The notes beneath the pieces are model-generated. The model did not search any database, had not been told where the DNA came from, and saw only the letters and a list, made by a program, of their open reading frames with translations. Shown piece by piece: positions 6,127 to 13,152 of a stretch of 18,925 nucleotides of DNA. Position numbers and translations under genes: made by a program. The stretch is from an uncultured bacterium (lineage in GTDB: Bacteria > Patescibacteriota > Patescibacteriia > Patescibacteriales > UBA12465), in assembly GCA_937983635.1 (NCBI GenBank), contig CALJZR010000011.1:1-18925 (forward strand). The letters run 5' to 3'. Within the stretch, counting starts at the first letter, position 1. Each line of letters starts with the position of its first letter.

Positions 6127-6135
6127 TGGTATAAT
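6127..6135 (+). promoter_or_regulatory. Extended -10 promoter for the large coiled-coil gene
   Basis: TGGTATAAT combines a perfect TATAAT (6130-6135) with the TGn extension. The region 17 bases upstream (TGGATT) is a weak -35, as is common with extended -10 promoters. The leader would be about 53 bases. Confidence 0.6.
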
Positions 6136-6194
6136 CCTGACATCTTCTACTTTTATTATAAGTTATTACTTATGTTAGATTTAATATAAAATCT

Positions 6195-8519
6195 ATGCCT
6201 TTATTTGATAAATTAAACCAAAGAAAAACTGAAAAAATTAATAAAGAAAAAGAAGCAATCAACGCCGAGAAAAAACAAAGCGTTGAAGAATTAGCCGCTG
6301 CTATTAAAGCCACTAGTGAGAAAAAAGCGCGCTTAGAAGCGATGCTGAGGGATTTAGATTGGGCCTTTAAAGGCGGCAATCAAGCTTTAGATAACTTTAA
6401 AGACAAAAAAGCGCAATTAAAATCTACCTTTGAAGAGCATCGAGATATTTTAGAGGAAGATGGGATTAATGATTTTGAAGAGATGCTCGAAGCTAACGCC
6501 GATGAGAGTGAGGTGAAGGAGTATCGAAGAAGCGGCGGACGCGCCCCCAAGGGCCAAAATGAAGAAGAGGGGGCCACCGGGTCTCTATATAAAGGGGTAA
6601 AAACTTTAACTGATCTAAAAGCCGCTATTCAAGCCGAAATGCCGGATGTTAAGCTTAATTTTGCCGCCACCAAGAAAAAGGGTGCGGAAGTCAGCAACCG
6701 AGAATCTAGTTATGCTGCCGTGGCCGAATATTTAAAAAATTTAGATCAAGAGGTGATTGAATTACAAAAAAGAAAAGAAGAAGCTTACTTGGAAACCAGT
6801 GAAGGCAAAAGAGAATTAATTAATAAAACTAGAAATGTTGACTACACTTTTAATAATGTTGAGCTTAACGCCCCTGATAACTTCTATTTTGAGGACAATA
6901 TTTTGATTTTGAGCCAACAAATCGGCAGCGAAGCGATTAAAGAAGTTTATGCTGAAAAACTAACTAAAAAACTCCAATCAAAAGCTTGGGCTGAGAAAAA
7001 TAAAGACCAAAACAACTCTTATAACAAAACTAAAGAACAGCAAGCAATCGAGAATTATCCTGAATTAAAAGAATTGGCTGAGGCAAGATATGACCGCCAA
7101 GAAATGCAAGAATCACAAGCTCTTTATCAAGAGACTTTAAAACACTTAAGTTCAATATTTAAAAATAGGGAAGTTAAAGATAAAATTTTAGAATATGGCC
7201 TAGGTAGTTATTCAGATAAAGCTAAATATCAGGGCTGGGATGAAGAAAGCATTTTGGCCGATCGCTACCTGGAGCATATGGCGGAAATGAACCATATTAT
7301 TTATGGTTTTAACCGAAGCTCTGAGAATTTTAGCAATCTAGTTGAACAGTTCGAAAAAAATGCTTCCGCCCTTAACAACCGGGACTTTAAAAATGAAATC
7401 CATCGGCCAGATTATTTCCATGCCTGCTTTGAAAATTTTAATAAATTCTTTAACTACCTTAAAAATGAAACTAACGCGGAGAGTAATTTTGTCGGCAATA
7501 AAACAAGCAAGGGTTCGGTTCTAAATAATTTCGCCGATAAAGATTTTCGCCAACAGTTAGGGTTAGATGAATTTAAGTCAGAAGACTGGCCGCATGGTTT
7601 TAAATTCTCAATTCCTAAAAGCTATATTGAAAGCAATGGCGGCTTTAGCCGAGCCTGGGAACAGGCTGAGAATGCCAGCCGCGATTGGGCAAAAGAAAAA
7701 GCAGATTTAGAAAAACTAAGCAAAGCCTTAGTTAATTTCCGCTGGGCTCAGGGATTTGAACGCTGGCATCGAGAAAAGAATAGAGAAATTTTGGATGAAT
7801 ATAATTATAATGATAATCTAGCCCAAAATATTCGCCACCAGCTGGAAACGAGCAGGTTGATTAAAGATCCTCGCTTTCAAGATAGAAAAATTAAATTAAT
7901 TGATGGCGGCTTTTCCGAGCAGACAGCAATTAAAGATGTTAGCTCAGAAGAAGAATATCAAAAAAACTATCAGGAAAGAAAAGATCTTCAACAAGAGATT
8001 GATACTTTTACGGCCGAAAAGAAAGATGCATTAGAAAAATCAATGGGCGCCATCAGAAGAGCCTTGCTGACATTTAATAAAGAGTCAAAAATTGAGGAAT
8101 TAAATAAACAATGGCAGGTTTTTGACTACTTAAAATCAGACAGACAAATTGATTGGAATTATGCCTCTAAAAATTTATCCCCAGAAGATTTCACCAAATT
8201 AAAAGAGCTGGCAGAAAAAAGAAAAACCAACAACGATGAGTATAGGACCTATGATCAGAAAAGATTGAATTTCTTAGAAGCCTCCAATTCTAAGGCCTTC
8301 TACTTAAAGTTTAGGCCCAAGGATATCTTAGCTAATCAAGAAATGACGGTAGCGGAATTACCCGCTCGGCTTCAAAATCGCCTCGAAGAATTAGAAGCGG
8401 TAATGAATAATCTGCCAGAAAGAGAAGCGGCTGTTATTGCGGATAGGAAGAGAATAATGGAAGAATTGGAAAAAGCCAAGCAGGCGATGGATGAAGTTTT
8501 ATCTAAAAACAGGAGATAA
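6195..8519 (+). CDS. Large charged coiled-coil-rich orphan (774 residues)
   Basis: The biggest complete gene in the window encodes a 774-residue soluble protein that I do not recognise. It is rich in Lys, Glu, Asn and Ala with a single cysteine (C411). Residues 5-100 form heptad-like charged helices; 111-130 is a glycine-rich linker (RRSGGRAPKGQNEEEGATGS); 165-310 is again helical; 360-560 holds the aromatic-rich and probably best-folded part (for example HRPDYFHACFENFNKFFNYL and WAQGFERWHREKN); 590-690 and 715-770 return to long charged helices. I see no Walker motif, membrane helix or signal peptide. It has its own extended -10 promoter and terminator, so it is a single-gene unit. A scaffold or filament-like role would suit the composition but is a guess. 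Confidence 0.75.
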   Translation: MPLFDKLNQRKTEKINKEKEAINAEKKQSVEELAAAIKATSEKKARLEAMLRDLDWAFKGGNQALDNFKDKKAQLKSTFEEHRDILEEDGINDFEEMLEANADESEVKEYRRSGGRAPKGQNEEEGATGSLYKGVKTLTDLKAAIQAEMPDVKLNFAATKKKGAEVSNRESSYAAVAEYLKNLDQEVIELQKRKEEAYLETSEGKRELINKTRNVDYTFNNVELNAPDNFYFEDNILILSQQIGSEAIKEVYAEKLTKKLQSKAWAEKNKDQNNSYNKTKEQQAIENYPELKELAEARYDRQEMQESQALYQETLKHLSSIFKNREVKDKILEYGLGSYSDKAKYQGWDEESILADRYLEHMAEMNHIIYGFNRSSENFSNLVEQFEKNASALNNRDFKNEIHRPDYFHACFENFNKFFNYLKNETNAESNFVGNKTSKGSVLNNFADKDFRQQLGLDEFKSEDWPHGFKFSIPKSYIESNGGFSRAWEQAENASRDWAKEKADLEKLSKALVNFRWAQGFERWHREKNREILDEYNYNDNLAQNIRHQLETSRLIKDPRFQDRKIKLIDGGFSEQTAIKDVSSEEEYQKNYQERKDLQQEIDTFTAEKKDALEKSMGAIRRALLTFNKESKIEELNKQWQVFDYLKSDRQIDWNYASKNLSPEDFTKLKELAEKRKTNNDEYRTYDQKRLNFLEASNSKAFYLKFRPKDILANQEMTVAELPARLQNRLEELEAVMNNLPEREAAVIADRKRIMEELEKAKQAMDEVLSKNRR

Positions 8520-8527
8520 ATTAATAA

Positions 8528-8556
8528 TAAAAACGCCTCAATTTGGGGTGTTTTTT
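8528..8556 (+). terminator. Rho-independent terminator after the coiled-coil gene
   Basis: Stem ACGCCTC (8533-8539) with GGGGTGT (8545-8551), including two G-U type pairs, loop AATTT, and a T-run to 8556. It begins 9 bases after the stop. Confidence 0.8.
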
Positions 8557-8583
8557 GAGTTTAATATTTTTCAGAGAATCGTG

Positions 8584-8613
8584 TTGGCAAAATTAATATT
8601 AAAAAATGAGAAT
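8584..8613 (+). promoter_or_regulatory. Weak promoter candidate for the GNAT gene
   Basis: TTGGCA (8584-8589) and GAGAAT (8608-8613) are 18 bases apart. If used, transcription would start about five bases before the ATG at 8625, giving a nearly leaderless mRNA. Confidence 0.3.
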
Positions 8614-8624
8614 TATTACTAAAT

Positions 8625-9065
8625 ATGGCTCAAATCACTTTAAAAAAAGCAACGCTTAAAGATATTGAGATGGTTGCGGCCTTAGAAAAAGGAGCGAGCT
8701 CAAAAACTTATTCCGCCAGAACCACTCCAGCTGAACTAAAAAGATTTATTACTAAACAAGCAGTCTTTTTGATTAAAAACCAACAAACAACCGTTGGCCT
8801 ACTGGCCTATGAATTAATTGGTAAAAAGAGAATACACTTTAACGGCTTGATTATTGACCCAAAATTTAGACGTCACGGCTTTGCTCGCCTCGCCTTAATA
8901 GCCACTTTGAATAAATTAAAAAAATACCCCCGGATTGACCTAGTCGCCCATCCCCATAACTCAGCCGCCATCGCTCTTTATCTTTCTCTTGGTTTTATCA
9001 TTGAAGCCTGGCATGATAATCATTTTGGTGATGGTGAAGCAAGGCTAGAATTAGTAAAGAAATAG
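8625..9065 (+). CDS. GNAT-family N-acetyltransferase
   Basis: A 146-residue protein filling one GNAT domain, which transfers an acetyl group from acetyl-CoA to an amine. The acetyl-CoA pyrophosphate loop is RRHGFA (82-87), matching the R/QxxGxG/A motif, preceded by the strand FNGLIIDPKF. The C-terminal motif HNSAAIALYLSLGF (111-124) follows the usual N..A..LY..LGF pattern. The protein is soluble and of usual length. Its layout is close to RimI and related protein or small-molecule acetyltransferases, but the acceptor cannot be inferred. It lies between two terminator-like structures and is probably transcribed alone. Confidence 0.88.
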   Translation: MAQITLKKATLKDIEMVAALEKGASSKTYSARTTPAELKRFITKQAVFLIKNQQTTVGLLAYELIGKKRIHFNGLIIDPKFRRHGFARLALIATLNKLKKYPRIDLVAHPHNSAAIALYLSLGFIIEAWHDNHFGDGEARLELVKK

Positions 9066-9090
9066 TCTAAAAAAACAATAAACTATAACC

Positions 9091-9120
9091 TTGACAAAAT
9101 AGCATTTTTTATGCTATTTT
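9091..9120 (+). promoter_or_regulatory. Promoter with an embedded palindrome before the PRPP synthetase-like gene
   Basis: A perfect TTGACA (9091-9096) is followed after 18 bases by TATTTT (9115-9120). The whole spacer and -10 lie inside a perfect 10-bp inverted repeat, AAAATAGCAT (9096-9105) and ATGCTATTTT (9111-9120), with a TTTTT loop. It could be an operator or, as RNA, a weak terminator for the GNAT gene, since an AT-rich T-tract follows. Confidence 0.5.
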
Positions 9121-9165
9121 ATTTTATTCAGCTAACGGAGTGTAAATTAAAAACCATAATAAAAA

Positions 9166-10227
9166 ATGAAAGAATTGAAAGAATTGGGCTACATGTTTTT
9201 TTGCGGAAGAAATAATAGACCCTTAGGGGTTGAAGTTTCAAAGCTTCTGGGTGAGTACCTGATAGGAAAACCCCTAGAGTTTAGCTTTATCGATTTCGGG
9301 GTTTGGCGGGACGGCTGCCCGAATGACAAAGTAATCAATTTTGAAGAGGTTAAAGGAAAAAAAATTATCCTCTTTGATTCATTAACTACCAAAGAGTCGA
9401 TGCTTGATTTTCTACAATTTAGCATGGCTCTCCGCCAACAATATGGCGCTGCTAGTTTATTAGCAGTTATTCCTTTTTTATTGGTGCGTCGTTGCGACCA
9501 CGAAGAAAAAGTGGAAGAAATTGCTTACTTAAAGCATTATATTGAGCTTATGGCTTTTGCCGGAGTAACCGATATGATTGTTTGTGCCCCTCACTCTGAC
9601 TCTATTGCTAAAAATTGCAAAGAAGTCGGAATTAATTTTGAAGCCGCTTACATGGACTTTAGCAGGGCTCTTAAAACTGTTGTGCCAAAAGGAGAGGGAG
9701 AGAAAACTATATTTTACTCTCCTGACGAAGGCTCTATTCCTAGAGCCATCGCTCATGCCAAGAAAATTCCTGGGTCCAGGGTGATGTTTAACCTAAAAAT
9801 CAGAAAAGACAATAACCAAACAGAGATCCGTCAGCCGTCAAAGGAAGAAATCGAAGCTGTAATAAAAAAATACAGCGAAGAATTTGATTTCAATCTCCTT
9901 AGCTACCTAGATGAAAATGAAATCAAAGGCGCGAACATCATCATGATTGATGATGAAATGTCTTCAGGAGGAACCGCCAATTCTACGGGGCGTTCCCTGA
10001 AAGAAAAGGGAGCAAAAGCAATATTTTTTGCCTTCACTCACCCTGTATGTGTAAACGGCTGGAAACAGACCTTGTTCTTCAATAACCCCTTTGCCAAAGT
10101 ACTGGCAGGTAATACCATAATCAGGAATGAATTTAATCGCACCGGTGGAAAAATAATCGACATTTCCACTGATGAGGTTATTGCCTCTGCCATGTACGGG
10201 GTAATTGCTCCAACAATCGCTAGTTAA
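9166..10227 (+). CDS. Divergent ribose-phosphate pyrophosphokinase-like protein
   Basis: A 353-residue PRPP-synthetase-like enzyme, which would make PRPP from ribose 5-phosphate and ATP for nucleotide synthesis and salvage. The PRPP-binding loop is IDDEMSSGGT (261-270), compared with the usual DDMIDTAGT. SPDEGSIPRA (185-194) matches the family SPDxGGxxRA block, His143 in APHSDSI sits at the conserved DLH position, and K211/R213/K214 lie where the catalytic basic loop is expected. The usual ARQDRK is VRRCDHE (107-113), keeping Arg and Asp but losing Gln. It is about 35 residues longer than typical enzymes. The fold assignment is firm; the exact substrate is less so. ATG at 9166 has no nearby Shine-Dalgarno site. 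Confidence 0.75.
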   Translation: MKELKELGYMFFCGRNNRPLGVEVSKLLGEYLIGKPLEFSFIDFGVWRDGCPNDKVINFEEVKGKKIILFDSLTTKESMLDFLQFSMALRQQYGAASLLAVIPFLLVRRCDHEEKVEEIAYLKHYIELMAFAGVTDMIVCAPHSDSIAKNCKEVGINFEAAYMDFSRALKTVVPKGEGEKTIFYSPDEGSIPRAIAHAKKIPGSRVMFNLKIRKDNNQTEIRQPSKEEIEAVIKKYSEEFDFNLLSYLDENEIKGANIIMIDDEMSSGGTANSTGRSLKEKGAKAIFFAFTHPVCVNGWKQTLFFNNPFAKVLAGNTIIRNEFNRTGGKIIDISTDEVIASAMYGVIAPTIAS

Positions 10228-10242
10228 TTTGTACCTTCTTTT

Positions 10243-10274
10243 TGAGACCGCCCACCACAGCGGTCTCACTTTTT
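10243..10274 (+). terminator. Rho-independent terminator after the PRPP synthetase-like gene
   Basis: A perfect 9-bp stem, TGAGACCGC (10243-10251) with GCGGTCTCA (10260-10268), an 8-base loop, then C and five Ts. Confidence 0.9.
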
Positions 10275-10284
10275 ATCTTCATTA

Positions 10285-10313
10285 TTGACAAAATACTAAA
10301 AATATACCAAAAT
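10285..10313 (+). promoter_or_regulatory. Candidate promoter for alaE
   Basis: A perfect TTGACA (10285-10290) is followed after 17 bases by CAAAAT (10308-10313), which matches four of six -10 positions. The ATG is 30 bases further on. Confidence 0.4.
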
Positions 10314-10342
10314 AAAGACATTCCTTAAAAACCACCAATTGT

Positions 10343-10786
10343 ATGAAAAGAAAAGAAATTTGGCGACGCTATCGGACTGATGTCATCGCTTTAATTATTT
10401 TTGGCTTAGTTACCAGCTTCACCACCATCATCTACGAGGTGTTATTAGCTGGCACGAGTCCGGGGCAATGGTTAGGGGTAAGAGTGTTATATAACATCCT
10501 CCGCTTTGCTGGCGCCTATCTCCTTGGGGACTTGATTGAAAAGATTAGGGCAAAATTAGCACCAAAAGGCGGTTTTATCCGTAAAGCCTTGGCTGATGCC
10601 TGCGCCCTCTCTTTATACCAACTCCCGATTTATTTCATCAGCGCCTTGATTATGCAGGTTAGTTTGAAAAGCATGATCATTACCGCTATTCTTTACGTTT
10701 TAGATAATATCTTCTTAGGCTGGGTATACGGATATACCCGTGATCGAGTAAAAACTTTCTTTTTAAAAAGACAAGCCCAAAATTAA
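10343..10786 (+). CDS. alaE: L-alanine exporter AlaE family protein
   Basis: A 147-residue inner-membrane protein resembling AlaE of Escherichia coli (149 residues), which expels L-alanine to avoid toxic build-up, for example when peptides are used. Four membrane helices fall at about 13-32, 46-63, 84-104 and 110-129. Family-like blocks are EVLLAGTS (32-39), ADACALSLYQLPIY (84-97, compared with ADILAYVTFQSPVY) and GWVYGYTRDRVKTFF near the end. The charged N-terminus and C-terminus suggest both face the cytosol. It has its own promoter candidate, and its last codons form the left arm of its terminator. In a peptide-fermenting cell, alanine export would be reasonable, but that link is inference. 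Confidence 0.8.
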   Translation: MKRKEIWRRYRTDVIALIIFGLVTSFTTIIYEVLLAGTSPGQWLGVRVLYNILRFAGAYLLGDLIEKIRAKLAPKGGFIRKALADACALSLYQLPIYFISALIMQVSLKSMIITAILYVLDNIFLGWVYGYTRDRVKTFFLKRQAQN

Positions 10787-10805
10787 AAATAAGGCTTGTT
10801 TTTTT
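10771..10805 (+). terminator. Terminator overlapping the end of alaE
   Basis: ACAAGCC (10771-10777, inside the last codons of alaE) pairs with GGCTTGT (10793-10799) around a 15-base loop that contains the TAA stop, followed by a T-run to 10805. Confidence 0.75.
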
Positions 10806-10824
10806 GTGCTAAAAAAATTAGCAC
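10806..10824. repeat. Hairpin abutting the alaE terminator
   Basis: GTGCTAA (10806-10812) and TTAGCAC (10818-10824) form a perfect 7-bp inverted repeat with a 5-A loop, beginning at the base after the terminator T-run. It may be an operator or a second structure in read-through RNA. Confidence 0.5.
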
Positions 10825-10839
10825 ATAACTAAAATTAGG

Positions 10840-10868
10840 TAGGCAATATTTTAAGATTATGCTAATAT
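10840..10868 (+). promoter_or_regulatory. Candidate promoter for the lactate dehydrogenase gene
   Basis: TAGGCA (10840-10845) and TAATAT (10863-10868) are 17 bases apart, and TGc precedes the -10, giving an extended -10. The start near 10875 would leave an 88-base leader to the ATG at 10963. Confidence 0.45.
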
Positions 10869-10962
10869 TTATTAGGTGATGTGGCGTTAAAAAATAATAA
10901 AAGATTTAAGTATGCCAAAATTAATGAATTTAAAGTTATTAAAAAATAGTTATCCAATAAAT

Positions 10963-11883
10963 ATGAAAAATAAAATCACGATTATTGGCGCCGGCATGGT
11001 CGGCAGCACCAGTGCTTATGGCTTGATTGCCGCTGATATCACCGAAGAGATTGCCTTGATTGATCTAAATCAAAAACTAGCAATTTCCCAAGTGATGGAT
11101 TTACAGCACTCTGTTCCTTTTTGGGGTTATACGGAGCTGAAGGTTGGCACTTATGCCGACCTAAAAGACAGCCGCTTGGTGGTCATTACCTGTGGAGCCG
11201 CCCAGAAAGTAGGGGAAACCAGACTTGACCTCTTGAAGAAAAACTCAGCTATTATTAAAGAGTTGATGCCTAAGATATTTAAAGAAAATCCTAATATCAT
11301 TGTTTTAATTGTTACCAATCCTGTTGATATTCTTACCAACATTGCCGTCAAAATGTTTCCGGGTAAGAAAAAACAAATTTTTGGCTCTGGCACCATTCTT
11401 GATACCGCTCGCTTCCGTCTGCTCTTAGGAGAAAAAATGTTAGTTGACCCCAAAAGTGTTCACGCCTATATCGTGGGTGAGCACGGCGACAGCGAAGTCC
11501 CGCTCTGGAGTACGGCCATGGTTGGCAATGCTCCGATTAACAGTTTCAAAAAATTATCAAAGCAGGGAAGGAAGCACATCTTTGAACAAGCAAAGAATGC
11601 GGCCTACGCAATTATTGAAGGCAAACAAGCCACTTATTATGCCATCGCCGCCGGCGTGGTCCAGCTCGCACGCGCGGTTTTATTTGATAAGAAGACGGTC
11701 TTTACCGTCTCTCATCCCCTAAATGGTGAATTTGGCATCAAAGGAGTTTCTTTGAGCTTGCCAGTAGTAATTGGTAATCAGGGGGTCTTGCGCCAGATTG
11801 ACTTAGATATTTCCGCCGAAGAGAAGAGGTTACTGCAGAAATCAGCTGAGAAGTTAAGGGAAGCCGAAAAAAGTCTGAGATAA
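10963..11883 (+). CDS. ldh: L-lactate dehydrogenase
   Basis: A 306-residue NAD-dependent L-lactate dehydrogenase, reducing pyruvate to lactate and regenerating NAD in fermentation. The Rossmann loop is GAGMVG (9-14) and Asp34 in ALIDL selects NAD. In the active-site loop GAAQKVGETRLD, Gln81 is at the position that separates lactate (Gln) from malate (Arg) dehydrogenases, and Arg87 is the mobile catalytic arginine. Asp147 and Arg150 in LDTAR, His174 in GEHGDS and Thr224 complete the site. An in-frame ATG at 10912 would add 17 residues (MPKLMNLKLLKNSYPIN) that the family does not have; I chose 10963, where MKNKITIIGAG is a typical start. A terminator follows directly. Confidence 0.92.
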   Translation: MKNKITIIGAGMVGSTSAYGLIAADITEEIALIDLNQKLAISQVMDLQHSVPFWGYTELKVGTYADLKDSRLVVITCGAAQKVGETRLDLLKKNSAIIKELMPKIFKENPNIIVLIVTNPVDILTNIAVKMFPGKKKQIFGSGTILDTARFRLLLGEKMLVDPKSVHAYIVGEHGDSEVPLWSTAMVGNAPINSFKKLSKQGRKHIFEQAKNAAYAIIEGKQATYYAIAAGVVQLARAVLFDKKTVFTVSHPLNGEFGIKGVSLSLPVVIGNQGVLRQIDLDISAEEKRLLQKSAEKLREAEKSLR

Positions 11884-11888
11884 AAAAT

Positions 11889-11919
11889 AAAAATACTGCT
11901 CAACTGAGCGGTATTTTTT
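11889..11919 (+). terminator. Rho-independent terminator after ldh
   Basis: A 13-bp stem, AAAAATACTGCTC (11889-11901) with GAGCGGTATTTTT (11906-11918), with one T-G pair and loop AACT, six bases after the stop. Confidence 0.9.
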
Positions 11920-11946
11920 AAGCTTTATTTTCAGAGGCGCCTTTAG

Positions 11947-11952
11947 TATAAT
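11947..11952 (+). promoter_or_regulatory. -10 element very close to a start codon
   Basis: A perfect TATAAT ends 11 bases before the ATG at 11964, so transcription would start only about 4-6 bases ahead of the coding region. The -35 (TTTATT, 11924-11929) is weak. Confidence 0.5.
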
Positions 11953-11963
11953 GATAATAGTCT

Positions 11964-13085
11964 ATGCCTAAAATTGCTTTTTACCTTCTTAAAATTATCG
12001 GCAGTTTATTGCTGGCATTTTTACTGCTCTTAGTAGCTGGTTTTTTTGCTGTCCGCTGGGGCCTCACCAATGTCGCCGGCGAAGAAGATGATAATTCCTT
12101 TGCCTACAACTCCATTGCCGCCGAGCTTCCTTTAGAAGAAAAGATTAATCCCGGCCTCCCTGAAAATTCTTCAATCTATGGTGATAATGAAAATTTAAAT
12201 TGGTGCCTGCTGGGTGCGGCTGCCGAAAATTATCACTATGACGCCGCCGGCATTTTTCAGGCCTACCGCCAAACTAAATCGGAAGAGTTACTAAAACGTA
12301 TGCTTTTAGCTTTGGAATTAAGAGCCAGCCCCAGTAGCCAATTTAAAAAAGATTTAAGTAGCTGTAAAAACGAAATAAATATTTGGAATGAAGAAAAACT
12401 ACAAACAGCTTTAAATCAGCCCTCTGGCCAAAGCGTCTATAGTTGGCAAAACAGCGAGTACTGGCAGATTATCAAAGAAGCAATTTTAAAAGATAAGGAG
12501 AAGATTGAAAAGGCATCGCTAAAAGCCGGTATTCAGCCTCGACTGCTAGTTTCCGTGGCGATTGTTGAACAGCTCCGTCTATATTATACCCAGAGAGAAT
12601 TTTATGAAAAATTCTTTAAACCCTTAAAAATATTAGCCAATGCCAACAAGATGGCCTGGGGAGTAATGTCAATTAAGGAGAAAATGGCAATCGCCACCGA
12701 AGAACATCTCCGTGATTCTAAGTCAGCTTTTTATCTCGGCTCCGACTATGAACAATTATTATCTTTCCCCGCTGGAGCTGACATCGCCAAAGAGCGCTAC
12801 CTTCGTTTAACCGACGAAAAAAACCATTATTATTCCTATCTTTACGGCGCTCTAATTATCAAGCAGTTACAAAGCCAGTGGGAAAAATCCGGTTTTATTA
12901 TCAACTATCGTCCCGAAATTATCGCCACTCTTTTTAATATCGGTTTTGATCGCTCTCAACCCAAAGCCGAACCCATGGTCGGCGGCTCTACTTTAGAGAT
13001 TGAAGGTGAAAAATATTTCTTTGGTTCACTTGCTTACGAATTCTACTACTCTGGAGAATTAATGACTGAATTTCCTTTTGAATAA
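11964..13085 (+). CDS. Membrane-anchored protein with a divergent lytic-transglycosylase-like domain
   Basis: A 373-residue protein with one N-terminal membrane helix (about 8-30) and a long outer part. Residues 183-328 resemble the lysozyme/SLT fold: AGIQPRLLVSVAIVEQLR (188-205) places Glu202 where the catalytic Glu falls, WGVMSIKE (232-239) resembles the GLMQI block, and ATLFNIGF (321-328) the AYNxG block. All three are divergent. Two cysteines in the N-terminal part (C81, C134) could form a disulfide if it is exported. If active, it would cleave peptidoglycan from the membrane surface; it may be a non-catalytic relative. The middle NLNWCLLGAAAENYHYDAAG (77-96) is not explained. It is transcribed alone from a nearly leaderless promoter. 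Confidence 0.55.
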   Translation: MPKIAFYLLKIIGSLLLAFLLLLVAGFFAVRWGLTNVAGEEDDNSFAYNSIAAELPLEEKINPGLPENSSIYGDNENLNWCLLGAAAENYHYDAAGIFQAYRQTKSEELLKRMLLALELRASPSSQFKKDLSSCKNEINIWNEEKLQTALNQPSGQSVYSWQNSEYWQIIKEAILKDKEKIEKASLKAGIQPRLLVSVAIVEQLRLYYTQREFYEKFFKPLKILANANKMAWGVMSIKEKMAIATEEHLRDSKSAFYLGSDYEQLLSFPAGADIAKERYLRLTDEKNHYYSYLYGALIIKQLQSQWEKSGFIINYRPEIIATLFNIGFDRSQPKAEPMVGGSTLEIEGEKYFFGSLAYEFYYSGELMTEFPFE

Positions 13086-13093
13086 AAAAATAT

Positions 13094-13122
13094 TTGCTCC
13101 CGACTATTGTTGGATGTATACT
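13094..13122 (+). promoter_or_regulatory. Candidate promoter for corA
   Basis: TTGCTC (13094-13099) and TATACT (13117-13122) are 17 bases apart. The start would be near 13129, about 24 bases before the ATG. Confidence 0.5.
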
Positions 13123-13152
13123 GTGATAAGAAAATAATAGGGAATTAAAGAT

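Noticed and set aside
9964..10269. 101-residue - strand frame at the end of the PRPP synthetase-like gene
   Set aside because: It lies opposite conserved coding sequence, including the PRPP loop, and crosses the terminator; it is a shadow.
10912..10962. N-terminal extension of lactate dehydrogenase from ATG 10912
   Set aside because: Possible, but the family begins at the Rossmann strand and the added residues look non-functional.
11151..11722. Long alternative frames within ldh on both strands
   Set aside because: The LDH frame carries all the family residues; the others have no family resemblance.
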